A DNA stretch of 64,000 bases from Aminobacter sp. J41 (lineage in GTDB: Bacteria > Pseudomonadota > Alphaproteobacteria > Rhizobiales > Rhizobiaceae), in the NCBI RefSeq assembly GCF_000526635.1, contig NZ_JAGL01000015.1, forward strand, positions 1 to 64,000, given 5' to 3'. Shown here piece by piece: positions 35,303 to 44,484 of this stretch. The notes under the pieces are model-generated. The model made no database searches. It was not told the DNA's origin and saw only the letters and a list, made by a program, of their open reading frames with translations. Within the stretch, counting starts at the first letter, position 1. Every line of letters begins with the position of its first letter. The position numbers were made by a program, and so were the translations under genes.

Positions 35303-36598
35303 CTAGTGGGTCATCTGTGATGGCAGCGCGAGCACCAGCCACGGGACAAAGACGATCAGAGCCAGCCGCAGCACATCGACGATGACGAAGGGCACGATGC
35401 CTCGGAAGATCGTTGTCAGCGGCACGTCGCGCAGCGTTGCGCGGATGATGAACAGGTTCATGCCAATCGGCGGGCAGATCAGACCGATCTCGACGACCAT
35501 GACGATGACGATGCCGAACCAGATCGGGTCGAAACCAAGCCCCATCACCAGCGGGAAGAACAGGGGGATGGTCAGCAAGATCATCGCCAGCTCGTCGAAT
35601 ACCGAACCGAGCACGATGTAGAATGCGATCAGCGCGAAGATGACGCCGTAGGGGCTGAGTTCGAGCCCGTTGATCGCCTTGACCACCGCCGATGGCATGC
35701 CCGACACGTTGATGAAGTTCGCGAAGATCAGTGCACCGAGCAGGACCGCCATCAGCATCGCCGTCGTCCGCGCCGTGTTTGCCAGGATCTTGAACAGTAC
35801 CCTGACAGATAGCCCGCCCTTGAACAGCGCGATGACAAATGCTCCGGTTGCGCCGATACCCGCTGCCTCTGTTGCGGTGAACATGCCGATGTAGATGCCG
35901 CCCATAACGATCAGGAAGAGGAGGGCGATAGCCCACACCTGGCGAAGGTGTTGCAACCGTTCCGCCCACGGCATGCGCTCGGCCGCCGGGCCCGCCTCCG
36001 GCCTTCGCCAGACGACGTACCGGACAGCGGCAAGATAGAACAGGACGCCGAGGATGCCGGGAATGATGCCGGCCATGAACAGCTTGGCTATGCTGGTCTC
36101 GGTCATAGTGCCGTAGATCACCATGATGACCGACGGGGGAATGAGGATGCCGAGCGTGCCGCCCGCTGCGACCGTCGCAGACGACAGGCTGTCGTGATAG
36201 CGGTAGCGCCGCATCGATGGCAGCGCGATCGATGACATGGTGGCGGCAGTGGCGAGGCTTGAGCCCGACACCGCTGCAAACCCGCCACTTGCCAGTATGG
36301 TCGCCATGGCGAGACCGCCCTTGCGATGGCCGATCAGCGCGTTTGACGCGTTGTAGAGGTCGGCCGAAAGGCCGGCATGGTTGATGAGATTGCCCATCAA
36401 AACGAACAGCGGCAGCACCGACAGGCTGTAAGAGGACAGGTTGTCCCAGACGATCTGTGCGCTCATGGCACCGGCGGGGTTGAATCCGACGGTCAGCGCG
36501 AAACCGACGAAGCCGATGATCGCCATTGCGAAGGCCAGCGGCATGCCGGCGAAGAGCAGCGCGAAAAGCGCGCCGAAGCCCGTGAGTGTCGCCGTCAT
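35303..36598 (-). CDS. TRAP transporter large permease (DctM type)
   Basis: 431 residues with about a dozen hydrophobic segments. DctM signatures include IIPGILGVLFYLAAV, GGIYIGMFTATEAAGIGATGAFVIAL and IGLICPPIGMNLFIIR. Moves the substrate with the sodium gradient together with DctQ and DctP. ATG at 36598 overlaps the DctQ stop as ATGA. Confidence 0.93.
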   Translation of the reverse strand: MTATLTGFGALFALLFAGMPLAFAMAIIGFVGFALTVGFNPAGAMSAQIVWDNLSSYSLSVLPLFVLMGNLINHAGLSADLYNASNALIGHRKGGLAMATILASGGFAAVSGSSLATAATMSSIALPSMRRYRYHDSLSSATVAAGGTLGILIPPSVIMVIYGTMTETSIAKLFMAGIIPGILGVLFYLAAVRYVVWRRPEAGPAAERMPWAERLQHLRQVWAIALLFLIVMGGIYIGMFTATEAAGIGATGAFVIALFKGGLSVRVLFKILANTARTTAMLMAVLLGALIFANFINVSGMPSAVVKAINGLELSPYGVIFALIAFYIVLGSVFDELAMILLTIPLFFPLVMGLGFDPIWFGIVIVMVVEIGLICPPIGMNLFIIRATLRDVPLTTIFRGIVPFVIVDVLRLALIVFVPWLVLALPSQMTH

Positions 36599-37134
36599 GT
36601 CTTTGCCCCCGTTTCCCGACGCACCTCGGCAATGAAGGCCGCAAGGATCATCACGCCGCTGAGTGCAAAAGCACCAACGCCAAGCCAGGCAACGTAGCCA
36701 ACCGGGAAGCGAAGCACGGAAGTCACCTCACCGAAACTGTCGAAGCGGCCGGCCAGGCGCGCAAGCCGGACGGTGATGTAGAAGCAGCACACCGCCATCG
36801 CGAGCGCGATGACGCCGTCGCGCAGGACACGCCCGATGCCCCGGAAGGAGTTCTCGAACAGGCCGGTCGTGACATGCAGCCCGCGCACGGAGACTGATGG
36901 CAGCGCGAGGAAGACGACGGTTGCCATGGCGACCTGCGTCATTTCATAGGCAAAACCGAGTGGAGCCTTGAAGAAGTAGCGACCGGCAACGTCGATGAAT
37001 GTCATCAGCATCATGGCGAGGAGGACTGCCCCTGCACCAACCATGCAGGCTGCATCGGCCAGACGCAGAACAGGGTTTTCGGGAGGACGACCATGGTCGT
37101 CCTCCACCACTACGTTCTCGGAAGTACCGGTCAT
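36595..37134 (-). CDS. TRAP transporter small permease (DctQ type)
   Basis: 179 residues with four membrane segments (the first ~30-52), and the family region FIDVAGRYFFKAPLGFAYEMTQVAMATVVFLALP. It bridges DctM and the binding protein. Its stop overlaps the DctM start. Lies seven bases after the DctP stop. Confidence 0.9.
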   Translation of the reverse strand: MTGTSENVVVEDDHGRPPENPVLRLADAACMVGAGAVLLAMMLMTFIDVAGRYFFKAPLGFAYEMTQVAMATVVFLALPSVSVRGLHVTTGLFENSFRGIGRVLRDGVIALAMAVCCFYITVRLARLAGRFDSFGEVTSVLRFPVGYVAWLGVGAFALSGVMILAAFIAEVRRETGAKT

Positions 37135-37141
37135 CGGTCCG

Positions 37142-38179
37142 CTACTTCATCTCGGCCACTTGCGCGCGGAAGAACTCGAGCGCGGCCTTTCCGTCGACGC
37201 TGAGCTTTCCGGCCGTCTCCACCCAGGACTCTTCCATGGAAGCGAGGCGCTCCTTGATCGCGGCCACGAACGCGTCGTCTGCTTCAAGGAACTGCGTGCC
37301 TGCCGCCTCCATCTTCGCCTTTGACTCAAGGTCAGCCTTGTCCTGTGCCTCACCGGCCAAGCGGGCAAGATGCTCGCCAGACACGGACATCACCTTCTCC
37401 TGGTCTTCCGGCGACAGGCGCGCAAAGGCATCCGGGTTGGCCGCCACGAACCAGACGGAAGAATAGAAGCCGCCCGGGACCTTGACCGAGTGCTTGATAA
37501 GCGGCTCCAGCTTGAAGCTAGGGACAGCCTCGTAAGGAAGCAGTGTGCCATCGGCGATACCTTGCGACAGCACCTCGTAGGTCTCGCCCGCCGGCACGGC
37601 GATGTTCACGCCGCCGAGCAGCGTGTTGACCTGCTGCACCAGCCCCCCGCCAACACGGAACTTCTTGCCCTGGTACTTGTCGATGTCGGTGATCGGGCCA
37701 GCCGCCTCGCCAGTCATGATGTGGCCGGTGCCATTGGCATAGATCCCGAGCAGCACCACACCCTGGTACTCGTCGGCCTTCTCGAAGAATTCCTTGTGGG
37801 TGCGCCAGAGGGCGACGGACAACTCCTCGGCGGTCTCTCCCACAAATGGCAGTTCGGCGATACCGGCGAGGTTGAAACGCCCCGGCGTGTAGCCGAGGAC
37901 GCCGACGGTCAGATCGGCGATCCCGTCGACCGCGAGATCATATTGGCGAGGCGGAGCGCCGAGCGATGCATCCGTGAGCTCGATCTTGACTCTACCTTCG
38001 GTGATTTTTTCGACCTCTGCGGCCCACGGCAGGATAATGTTGTTGAGTTGCAGATGGCCCGGCGGCAACCAGTTGTTCATGCGCAAGGTGGTCTGCGCAT
38101 CTGCAACACCCGCGCCGATCGCCATCCACAAGCCGGCTGTCGCAGCAAGTGCTGCGGCCCTGATCTTCCCCATAAGCAT
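37142..38179 (-). CDS. TRAP transporter solute-binding protein (DctP type)
   Basis: 345 residues with a signal peptide ending near ADA (residues ~1-28) and the DctP body (TTLRMNNWLPPGHLQLNNIILPWAAEVEKITEGRVKIEL). Binds an organic acid in the periplasm for the permease encoded directly downstream. The conserved carboxylate-binding arginine probably lies in the KKFRVGGGLVQQVNTLLGG stretch. Ligand unknown; the cassette enzymes suggest a hydroxy acid or an aromatic-derived acid (inference). Confidence 0.9.
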   Translation of the reverse strand: MLMGKIRAAALAATAGLWMAIGAGVADAQTTLRMNNWLPPGHLQLNNIILPWAAEVEKITEGRVKIELTDASLGAPPRQYDLAVDGIADLTVGVLGYTPGRFNLAGIAELPFVGETAEELSVALWRTHKEFFEKADEYQGVVLLGIYANGTGHIMTGEAAGPITDIDKYQGKKFRVGGGLVQQVNTLLGGVNIAVPAGETYEVLSQGIADGTLLPYEAVPSFKLEPLIKHSVKVPGGFYSSVWFVAANPDAFARLSPEDQEKVMSVSGEHLARLAGEAQDKADLESKAKMEAAGTQFLEADDAFVAAIKERLASMEESWVETAGKLSVDGKAALEFFRAQVAEMK

Positions 38180-38209
38180 GCTGTCTCCTCCCGTTAGACC
38201 CTGAAGCGG

Positions 38210-39103
38210 CTATCTCCCGTTCGCCGCCTCTTCCCAAACCTTGAACGCCTCGGTGTGATCTCGTGCCCCCCCGATGGCGGCCTCGGCCTTCTCCCACCAG
38301 GCGATCGTCTGCGCGACCAGCGGCAGATCCGCCCCGAGCGACGTCGCCAGGTCAGCCGCGATGCGCACGTCTTTTGTGAGCAGCGCCAGTCCGAACCCGG
38401 AAGCAAAGCGGCCCTCCACCACTTCGCTCTTGATCGTCTTCTCGGTGCTGAAATTGCGCCCCGTGGAAACGTTCATGATTTCGAGAGCGACAGCCGGATC
38501 GAGGCCGAGTTTCTTGCCCATGATCAGCGCCTCGGAGGCGGCCGCGAAGCCGGCGGCAGCGACGTAATTGTTGAGCGCCTTCATCGCATGCCCGGTGCCG
38601 ACGCTTCCCGTGCGGAACAGCAGGTTGCCCATCGACTTTAGGACGATCTCGGCGCGCGCATAGTCCTCGTCCGAGTCTGCGCCAACCATCAGGGTCAGTG
38701 TGCCGGTCGTAGCGCGCGGGACAGCGCCGGATACGGGCGCATCCACAAAGGCGATGCCTTTGTCGACAAGTGTGGAGGCAAGTTCACGCGAACCGCCCGG
38801 TACCGACGAGCTCATGTCGATCAGCATCGAGCCGCGCTTCAGAGAATGTGCAAAGCCACCAGCGCCAATCGCAGCGTCAGTAACGATCTTTCCCGTCGGC
38901 AGCATCGTGACGACGACGTCGGAATTCTCGCCAAGTTCGGCGAGCGACGATGCAGGCTTTGCGCCAATTGCTTCGGCGTGCTTCGTCGTTCGTTCCTGGT
39001 CGACGTCGTAGACGGTCAGAGCGAAGCCAGCCTTGGCAATGTTCGCCGACATCGGCGCACCCATGTTGCCGAGGCCGACGAACCCGATTTTCTCTAGGCT
39101 CAT
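38210..39103 (-). CDS. 3-Hydroxyisobutyrate-dehydrogenase-family oxidoreductase
   Basis: 297 residues of the beta-hydroxyacid dehydrogenase family. The NAD(P)-binding GLGNMG is at 10-15. DAPVSGAVPRATTGTLTLMVGG-like text (VDAPVSGAVPRATTGTLTLM) marks the substrate-binding loop, and the conserved catalytic lysine is in GTGHAMKALNNY. Oxidises a beta-hydroxy acid such as 3-hydroxyisobutyrate, tartronate semialdehyde or gamma-hydroxybutyrate; which one cannot be read. Located between the CMD-like and TRAP genes, nine bases after the CMD-like stop. Confidence 0.9.
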   Translation of the reverse strand: MSLEKIGFVGLGNMGAPMSANIAKAGFALTVYDVDQERTTKHAEAIGAKPASSLAELGENSDVVVTMLPTGKIVTDAAIGAGGFAHSLKRGSMLIDMSSSVPGGSRELASTLVDKGIAFVDAPVSGAVPRATTGTLTLMVGADSDEDYARAEIVLKSMGNLLFRTGSVGTGHAMKALNNYVAAAGFAAASEALIMGKKLGLDPAVALEIMNVSTGRNFSTEKTIKSEVVEGRFASGFGLALLTKDVRIAADLATSLGADLPLVAQTIAWWEKAEAAIGGARDHTEAFKVWEEAANGR

Positions 39104-39112
39104 GCGCCGCCC

Positions 39113-39493
39113 CTACTTCACGCCGAGTTCATTCAGCGTCGCCTCACAGGCGACCATGCCGTCCACCATCAGCGGGATACCGCAGTAGGGGAATGCGTGC
39201 AGGAAGAGTTCCCGGAGCTCCTCGCGCGTGGCACCATTGGCGACTGCACCGCGAGTGTGGATCTTGATCTCGTGCGTGCGCCCGGTCGCTACCAGCATGG
39301 CGAGCGTGATGAGGCTGCGGGTCTTGTGATCGAGCACCGGCCGCTGCCAGATCTCGCCAAAGCAGATCCGCGTGACGATGTCCTGGATCGGCGCCATCAT
39401 GTCCGAAGCCTTCGCATGATGATCGTCGGCCCCCTCCTTGCCGAACATCTTCCGCCTCAGCTCGATACCCGCGTCAAAATTCGATTGGTTCAT
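39113..39493 (-). CDS. Carboxymuconolactone-decarboxylase-family protein
   Basis: 126 residues from the ATG at 39493 (GGAG eight bases upstream; longer in-frame frame to 39625 rejected). It matches the PcaC-type branch: FGEIWQRPVLDHKTRSLITLAMLVATGRTHEIKIHTRGAVANGAT and ELFLHAFPYCGIP. The CxxC of AhpD peroxidase relatives is absent, so a redox role is unlikely; a decarboxylase or lyase role for a cyclic or beta-keto acid is more likely. First gene of the cassette, divergent from lysR. Confidence 0.85.
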   Translation of the reverse strand: MNQSNFDAGIELRRKMFGKEGADDHHAKASDMMAPIQDIVTRICFGEIWQRPVLDHKTRSLITLAMLVATGRTHEIKIHTRGAVANGATREELRELFLHAFPYCGIPLMVDGMVACEATLNELGVK

Positions 39494-39674
39494 ATCCTGG
39501 TCTCCATCAGGCAGGCATCGCCTGCTCACGCCTCGCCGATGCGGGGCGCGCCGCCTTCCCAGCCTGTCTTTTCCTGAAGCTCCCCTCCCTGGGGATGTCC
39601 GGTCCGCCGCGCGGCCCATCCTCAAAAGCTAGCTTCCTTTGCGGAAGGTGCAACGCGGCGCCATCAAATTCTGG

Positions 39675-39719
39675 ATTCGAAAAATTCGATCAATTAACAT
39701 GTGATCGATCGGGATTGAT
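39675..39719. promoter_or_regulatory. Repeats in the CMD/LysR divergent region
   Basis: The region has a direct repeat ATTCGA (39675-39680 and 39684-39689) and an inverted pair ATCAAT (39689-39694) / ATTGAT (39714-39719) with a 19-base spacer. These could be a LysR activation and repression site. A/T-richer than the surroundings. Confidence 0.35.
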
Positions 39720-39738
39720 TGCAGGGTAGGAGACGCGA

Positions 39739-40662
39739 TTGAAGAACACAATCGATGATGGCGCACTGCTTCAGACGGATTTTGCCTCGCTTCATGTCCT
39801 GAAATGCGTCCACGACCAGCGCTCGATCCGCGGCGCGGCGGAAATGCTGGAGAAGAACCAGTCGACGGTGAGCTACACCATCGACCGGTTGCGGCAGATC
39901 TTCGGCGATCCGCTTTTCGTAAGATTGGGACGCGGCATCGAGCCGACGCCGCGCTGCACGGCCATCGTCAAGGGCGCGGAAGAACTGCTGCAGCGTTTTC
40001 AGGCGCTGCTGACCACGGAGGAATTCGATCCATCCGTCTCCAACGAACGCTTCGTGCTGTCCTGTAATTTCTACGAGCGTAGCATATTCCTGCCCAAGCT
40101 GATGCGGCGGCTGCGAAGGGAGGCACCCAACGTGCGCATCGTCGTCATCCAGGCGAACTCGGAAGGTCATCGCCACCTTGAGAACGGTGACTGCGACGTT
40201 GTCATCGCCCCGCTGACAGCCGAGACGTCTGGCATCTATGCGCGCGAGCTGATCCGCGAAAGCTATGCCTGCTTTGTTGCACCGGATTCACGTTTCACCC
40301 GCGAACCTCTGACGCTTGAGGCCTATAGCCGTGCAAAGCACATCCTTGTGCGCCATGCTCCCCACTGGCGCCCCTATTATCGCGAGACGCTCGACCGCCT
40401 CGGCGTCTCGCTCGACATCGTCCTAGAAGTGCCATCATTCGGCATCGTCGACCACATCATCGAAAATTGCGACCTGATCTTCACGGCCTCCGCCGGGTTC
40501 GAACGGATCTTCTGCCCACGCCTGACGATGATCCCGGCGCCGTTCGACTGCGACTTTCCAATCCGGATGTACTGGTCCTCCCGCACCCACAAATCCCCGG
40601 CGCACATCTGGTTTCGGTCGATGATCCAGCAGGTGGCAGACAACTTGAGATTCGACACTTGA
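39739..40662 (+). CDS. LysR-family transcriptional regulator
   Basis: 307 residues from a TTG at 39739 with GGAG six bases before it. The HTH (~residues 14-72) reads FASLHVLKCVHDQRSIRGAAEMLEKNQSTVSYTIDRLRQIFGDPLFVRLGRG, close to NodD/SyrM-type LysR proteins. Effector domain follows. Divergent from the CMD-like gene, so probably the controller of the CMD-HIBADH-TRAP-ALDH cassette. Confidence 0.9.
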   Translation: MKNTIDDGALLQTDFASLHVLKCVHDQRSIRGAAEMLEKNQSTVSYTIDRLRQIFGDPLFVRLGRGIEPTPRCTAIVKGAEELLQRFQALLTTEEFDPSVSNERFVLSCNFYERSIFLPKLMRRLRREAPNVRIVVIQANSEGHRHLENGDCDVVIAPLTAETSGIYARELIRESYACFVAPDSRFTREPLTLEAYSRAKHILVRHAPHWRPYYRETLDRLGVSLDIVLEVPSFGIVDHIIENCDLIFTASAGFERIFCPRLTMIPAPFDCDFPIRMYWSSRTHKSPAHIWFRSMIQQVADNLRFDT

Positions 40663-40747
40663 TCGTGATGCATCCTCTCCAATACTGACGTATTGGGCAG
40701 AACCTTCAAACGTCCAGTGCGTTCTTAGGGGGCCGAAGGAATGCCCC

Positions 40748-42568
40748 TCAAGCTGCCGGTTCGAGGTGTTGCGTCAGAACAAAGTGCCCTTCGTCGACTT
40801 CACGGTACTTCTGCGGCGGAGGGGTGAAACCAGCCTCGCGGTAGGGCGTGCGGATTTCGTCGTTGCTGAGGTGGCGTACGCGGCGACGGGTTGGGTCCGC
40901 GATCGGCACCGCGGACATCAGCTTGCGCGTATAGTCGTGCTGCGGGTTCTCGAACACGGCTTGCCGCGGGCCGATTTCGACGATCTCGCCCATGTACATC
41001 ACCGCGACGCGATGGCTGATCCGCTCAACGACGGCCATGTCGTGGCTGATGAACAGATAGCCCAGTCCGAGTTGCTCCTGCAGGTCGAGCATAAGGTTGA
41101 TCACTTGCGCCTTGATCGACACGTCGAGCGCGGAGACGGATTCGTCCGCGACAATGACCTTCGGGTTGAGGGCAAGGGCACGTGCGATGCAGACGCGCTG
41201 GCGCTGGCCGCCGGAGAATTCGTGAGGAAAGCGGTCGGCCATCGAAGGCGACAGCCCAACCTGTTCAAGCAGCTGTGGGACGCGCGTGCCCACTTCCGCG
41301 CGAGGCATCAGCCCGTGCGCAATTATCGGCTCGGCGATCGCGTCGCCGATGCGGATGCGCGGGTTAAGGCTCTCGAACGGGTCCTGGAAGATCATCTGTG
41401 CCAGGCGGCGGATCTCGGCGAGTTCCCGCTTGCCCGCTCTGGCAACGTCGTGGTCGCGGATCGCTACCGTCCCGGAGGTGAGTTCGGTCAGGCGAAGGAT
41501 CGAGCGGCCAGTCGTCGACTTGCCGCACCCGGACTCGCCCACCAGCGACAGGGTCTCGCCTTCCCGCAGCTCGAAGGAAACATTCTCGACGGCGTGGATA
41601 TTGCCCACAGTGCGGCGCAGGATCCCCTTCTTCACGGGAAAGCGGGTGACGAGATTAGCGACCCTGAGGGCAGGCGGGACGTCAAGGCGCACGGTGTCAA
41701 CGGTCGGCTTTACAGGCTCGACGCTGCCGGTTGCCATGTCGACGATCGGAAAGCGCAGGGGAAGGTTCTGTCCATTCATGGAACCGAGCTGCGGCACGGC
41801 CGAAAGCAGCGCTCGTGTATAGGGATGGACGGGAGACTTGAAAATCTGCTCGGTCGTGCCGGTCTCGACCACGTCGCCGCGATACATCACGGCGGTGCGG
41901 TCCGAGATTTCCGCGACGACGCCCATGTCGTGCGTGATGAAGAGGACTGCCATCTCCTCTTCTTTCTGCAGCTCTTTGATGAGCTCGAGGATCTGCGCCT
42001 GGATGGTTACGTCGAGTGCAGTTGTGGGCTCGTCGGCGATCAGCAGCTTGGGCTCGCAGGCAAGCGCTATGGCGATGACGACGCGCTGGCGCATGCCGCC
42101 CGAAAAACTTAGCGGATATTCATTGAGCCGCTGTCGTGCCGAGGGAATGCGCACCTTCTCGAGGAGACGGGCGGCTTCAGCCATGGCTGCGGCATGGTCC
42201 AGCCCGCGATGCTCGATCAGCACCTCGGTGATCTGTTCGCCAATTTTCAGGACCGGGTTCAGCGATGTCATCGGCTCCTGGAAGATCATGCCGATCCGGT
42301 TGCCGCGGATCCTCTGCATATCTTCTTCTGGCAGTGCCAGGAGGTCCTGGCCCTCGAAGAGAATGCGCCCCGACAAGCGCGCATTGCGGCCGAGAAGGCG
42401 CATGATCGACAGCGCCGTCACGCTCTTGCCCGATCCGGACTCGCCCACGACTGCTACTGTTTCGCGCGGATGAATGTCGAGATCGACGTTGCGGATGACA
42501 TCGCGCCATTCGCCGCCAACCCTGAACTCGGTGGTGAGGTTCGAGATCGAAAGAATTGGTTCGTTCAT
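40748..42568 (-). CDS. Dipeptide-type ABC transporter, fused double ATP-binding protein
   Basis: 606 residues made of two complete ABC domains: the first (~1-265) with Walker A GESGSGKS at 42-49 and LSFSGGMRQRVVIAIALACEP; the second (~300-580) with GESGCGKST and FSGGQRQRVCIARALALNP. Each ends in the oligopeptide-type extension. This corresponds to DppD plus DppF in one polypeptide (GsiA-like). Powers the two permeases encoded upstream; three bases separate it from the DppC-type gene. The cassette carries nucleoside hydrolases, so the cargo may be a nucleoside-like compound and not a peptide (inference). Confidence 0.93.
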   Translation of the reverse strand: MNEPILSISNLTTEFRVGGEWRDVIRNVDLDIHPRETVAVVGESGSGKSVTALSIMRLLGRNARLSGRILFEGQDLLALPEEDMQRIRGNRIGMIFQEPMTSLNPVLKIGEQITEVLIEHRGLDHAAAMAEAARLLEKVRIPSARQRLNEYPLSFSGGMRQRVVIAIALACEPKLLIADEPTTALDVTIQAQILELIKELQKEEEMAVLFITHDMGVVAEISDRTAVMYRGDVVETGTTEQIFKSPVHPYTRALLSAVPQLGSMNGQNLPLRFPIVDMATGSVEPVKPTVDTVRLDVPPALRVANLVTRFPVKKGILRRTVGNIHAVENVSFELREGETLSLVGESGCGKSTTGRSILRLTELTSGTVAIRDHDVARAGKRELAEIRRLAQMIFQDPFESLNPRIRIGDAIAEPIIAHGLMPRAEVGTRVPQLLEQVGLSPSMADRFPHEFSGGQRQRVCIARALALNPKVIVADESVSALDVSIKAQVINLMLDLQEQLGLGYLFISHDMAVVERISHRVAVMYMGEIVEIGPRQAVFENPQHDYTRKLMSAVPIADPTRRRVRHLSNDEIRTPYREAGFTPPPQKYREVDEGHFVLTQHLEPAA

Positions 42569-42571
42569 CGC

Positions 42572-43510
42572 TCAGCCCTCTTGACGCGGGTTGAGAATGT
42601 CGCGCAGCGCATCGCCAATCAGGTTGATGCCCACGATCAGCAGCAGCAGCGTGATGCCGGGGAAGACGCTGATCCAGTAGTCGCCTGAAAGCAGGTACTC
42701 GAAGCCATTGGAGATCAGCAAGCCGAGCGACGGCTCCGTTATAGGCAGGCCGATGCCAAGGAAGGAGAGCGTCGCCTCCAGCATGATGGCATAGGCAATG
42801 CGCATGGTCGCCACCACGATCAGCGGCGGAACGCAGTTGGGCAGGATGTGGCGGAAGATGATCCGCTTGTCCGACAGCGCCATCGAGCGCGCGGCGTCGG
42901 TATAGGCGCGGCGACTTTCGACCAGCGCCGAGCCGCGAACCGTGCGCGCATAGTAGGCCCATTGGGTTACAACGAGAGCGATGATGATCTTGTCGACGCC
43001 CTGCCCGAGGATCGCCAGGAAGATCAGCGCGACGAGGATTGCCGGGAAGCTGAGCTGGATGTCGACGATGCGCATCAGCAGCGCGTCGACACGCCCACCC
43101 GCATAAGCGCTGAGCAGGCCAACGCAGGTTCCGATGACGATTGCGACGGCTGCACTGATGATACCGACGAGGATCGAGGTGCGCAGGCCGTAGAGGATGC
43201 CGCTGAACAGGTCGCGTCCCTGATCGTCGGTTCCAAGCAGGTAGACCATGCCGTTCATGCTGGTCGCTCCCGGCGCAAGCCGTCCATCCATAATGTCGAG
43301 CTGCGCGAGGTCGTAAGGATCCTGCGGCGAAATCAGCGGAGCCACGAGGGCGAGGATCGCGAGGACGCCAACGATGATGATGCCCGTCAGCGCGCCTGGA
43401 TCGCGAATGAGTGCGTGCAACGTTCGCCTGAACGGCGAGATGCGCTCGGGGGAGGCATCGCCATTGCCCGCGTGTACCGACGTTGATGGCTGCTTGCCGG
43501 AACTGCTCAC
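42572..43510 (-). CDS. Dipeptide-type ABC transporter permease (DppC type)
   Basis: 312 residues from a GTG at 43510 that overlaps the DppB stop as GTGA. The N-terminal hydrophilic tail is followed by six membrane segments; FLLGTDDQGRD-like text (VYLLGTDDQGRDLFSGILYGLRTS) and EAARSMALSDKRIIFRHILPN-like ATPase docking region are typical. Partner of the DppB-type subunit. Confidence 0.92.
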   Translation of the reverse strand: MSSSGKQPSTSVHAGNGDASPERISPFRRTLHALIRDPGALTGIIIVGVLAILALVAPLISPQDPYDLAQLDIMDGRLAPGATSMNGMVYLLGTDDQGRDLFSGILYGLRTSILVGIISAAVAIVIGTCVGLLSAYAGGRVDALLMRIVDIQLSFPAILVALIFLAILGQGVDKIIIALVVTQWAYYARTVRGSALVESRRAYTDAARSMALSDKRIIFRHILPNCVPPLIVVATMRIAYAIMLEATLSFLGIGLPITEPSLGLLISNGFEYLLSGDYWISVFPGITLLLLIVGINLIGDALRDILNPRQEG

Positions 43511-44484
43511 CTTGAACCTCCCTCAAGCCGCACGCGCGGATCAACGATCGAATAAAGGATGTCGACCAACAGGTTGATGACGCTGAACATCACGACCGTG
43601 ATCAGCAGGTAGGCCAGGATAACCGGACGGTCGAGCACTCCGATCGCGTCGATGATCAGCTTGCCCATGCCCGGCCAGGCGAAGATGGTCTCGGTAACCA
43701 CCGCGAAAGCGATCAGTGAACCGAGCTCGAGGCCGATGACGGTAATTAGCGGGATGAGTGTGTTCTTGAGGACATGCACCCTCAGGATGCGCCGCTCGTT
43801 GATGCCCTTGGCGCGTGCGAAGCGGACATAGTCGAGCTGCATCACCTCCATGACGCCTGCTCGGGTCAGGCGGATCACCAGCGAGATCTTGAAGAGGGCG
43901 AGGTTGAACGCCGGCAGCACCAGGTGCGAGAGGCCGTCAAGCGTTAGGAAGCTCACTGGCACGCCCAGCACCTCCACGGTATCGCCGCGTCCGGATGCTG
44001 GCAGCCAGCCAAGATAAACGCTGAAGACCATGATCATGATCAGGCCGATCCAGAAGGTCGGCAGGCTAAAGCCAAGGATCGAGAAGGTCATGATGGTGCG
44101 CGAGACGAAGCTGTTCGGCTTCAGTCCCGCTCGAACCCCCAGCGGAATGCCGATGACCAGCGCCATCAGCAGCGCCACGAACGCGAGTTCAAGCGTGGCG
44201 GGCATGCGCTGGAAAATGAGATCGAGCGCTGGCTGGTTGAAAACGAAGGAGTTGCCAAGGTCACCCTGCAGCGCCTTGGACAGGAACACGAGGTACTGCT
44301 CCCAAACCGGGCGGTCGAGGCCGAATGACTGGATCACGTGCAAACGTTCTTCGGGCGTCGCCGAGGAACTCAGAAGCACGTCTACCGGGTTGCCAACCAT
44401 GTAGAGGCCGACGAAGACGAGCACGCTCATCACGAAAAGCGTCACGATCGTCTGGAAAAGGCGGCTCAGGAGATAGCTGCTCAT
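43507..44484 (-). CDS. Dipeptide-type ABC transporter permease (DppB type)
   Basis: 325 residues with six membrane segments; LFQTIVTLFVMSVLVFVGL at the N-terminus and the docking region RFARAKGINERRILRVHVLKNTLIP, followed by VTETIFAWPGMGKLIIDAI. Start overlaps the upstream nucleoside hydrolase stop as ATGA. Confidence 0.92.
   Translation of the reverse strand: MSSYLLSRLFQTIVTLFVMSVLVFVGLYMVGNPVDVLLSSSATPEERLHVIQSFGLDRPVWEQYLVFLSKALQGDLGNSFVFNQPALDLIFQRMPATLELAFVALLMALVIGIPLGVRAGLKPNSFVSRTIMTFSILGFSLPTFWIGLIMIMVFSVYLGWLPASGRGDTVEVLGVPVSFLTLDGLSHLVLPAFNLALFKISLVIRLTRAGVMEVMQLDYVRFARAKGINERRILRVHVLKNTLIPLITVIGLELGSLIAFAVVTETIFAWPGMGKLIIDAIGVLDRPVILAYLLITVVMFSVINLLVDILYSIVDPRVRLEGGSR

Noticed and set aside
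40766-42112. 448-residue plus-strand frame opposite the double ATPase gene
   Set aside because: Shadow of a high-GC gene; His/Arg/Asp-rich composition typical of antisense frames.
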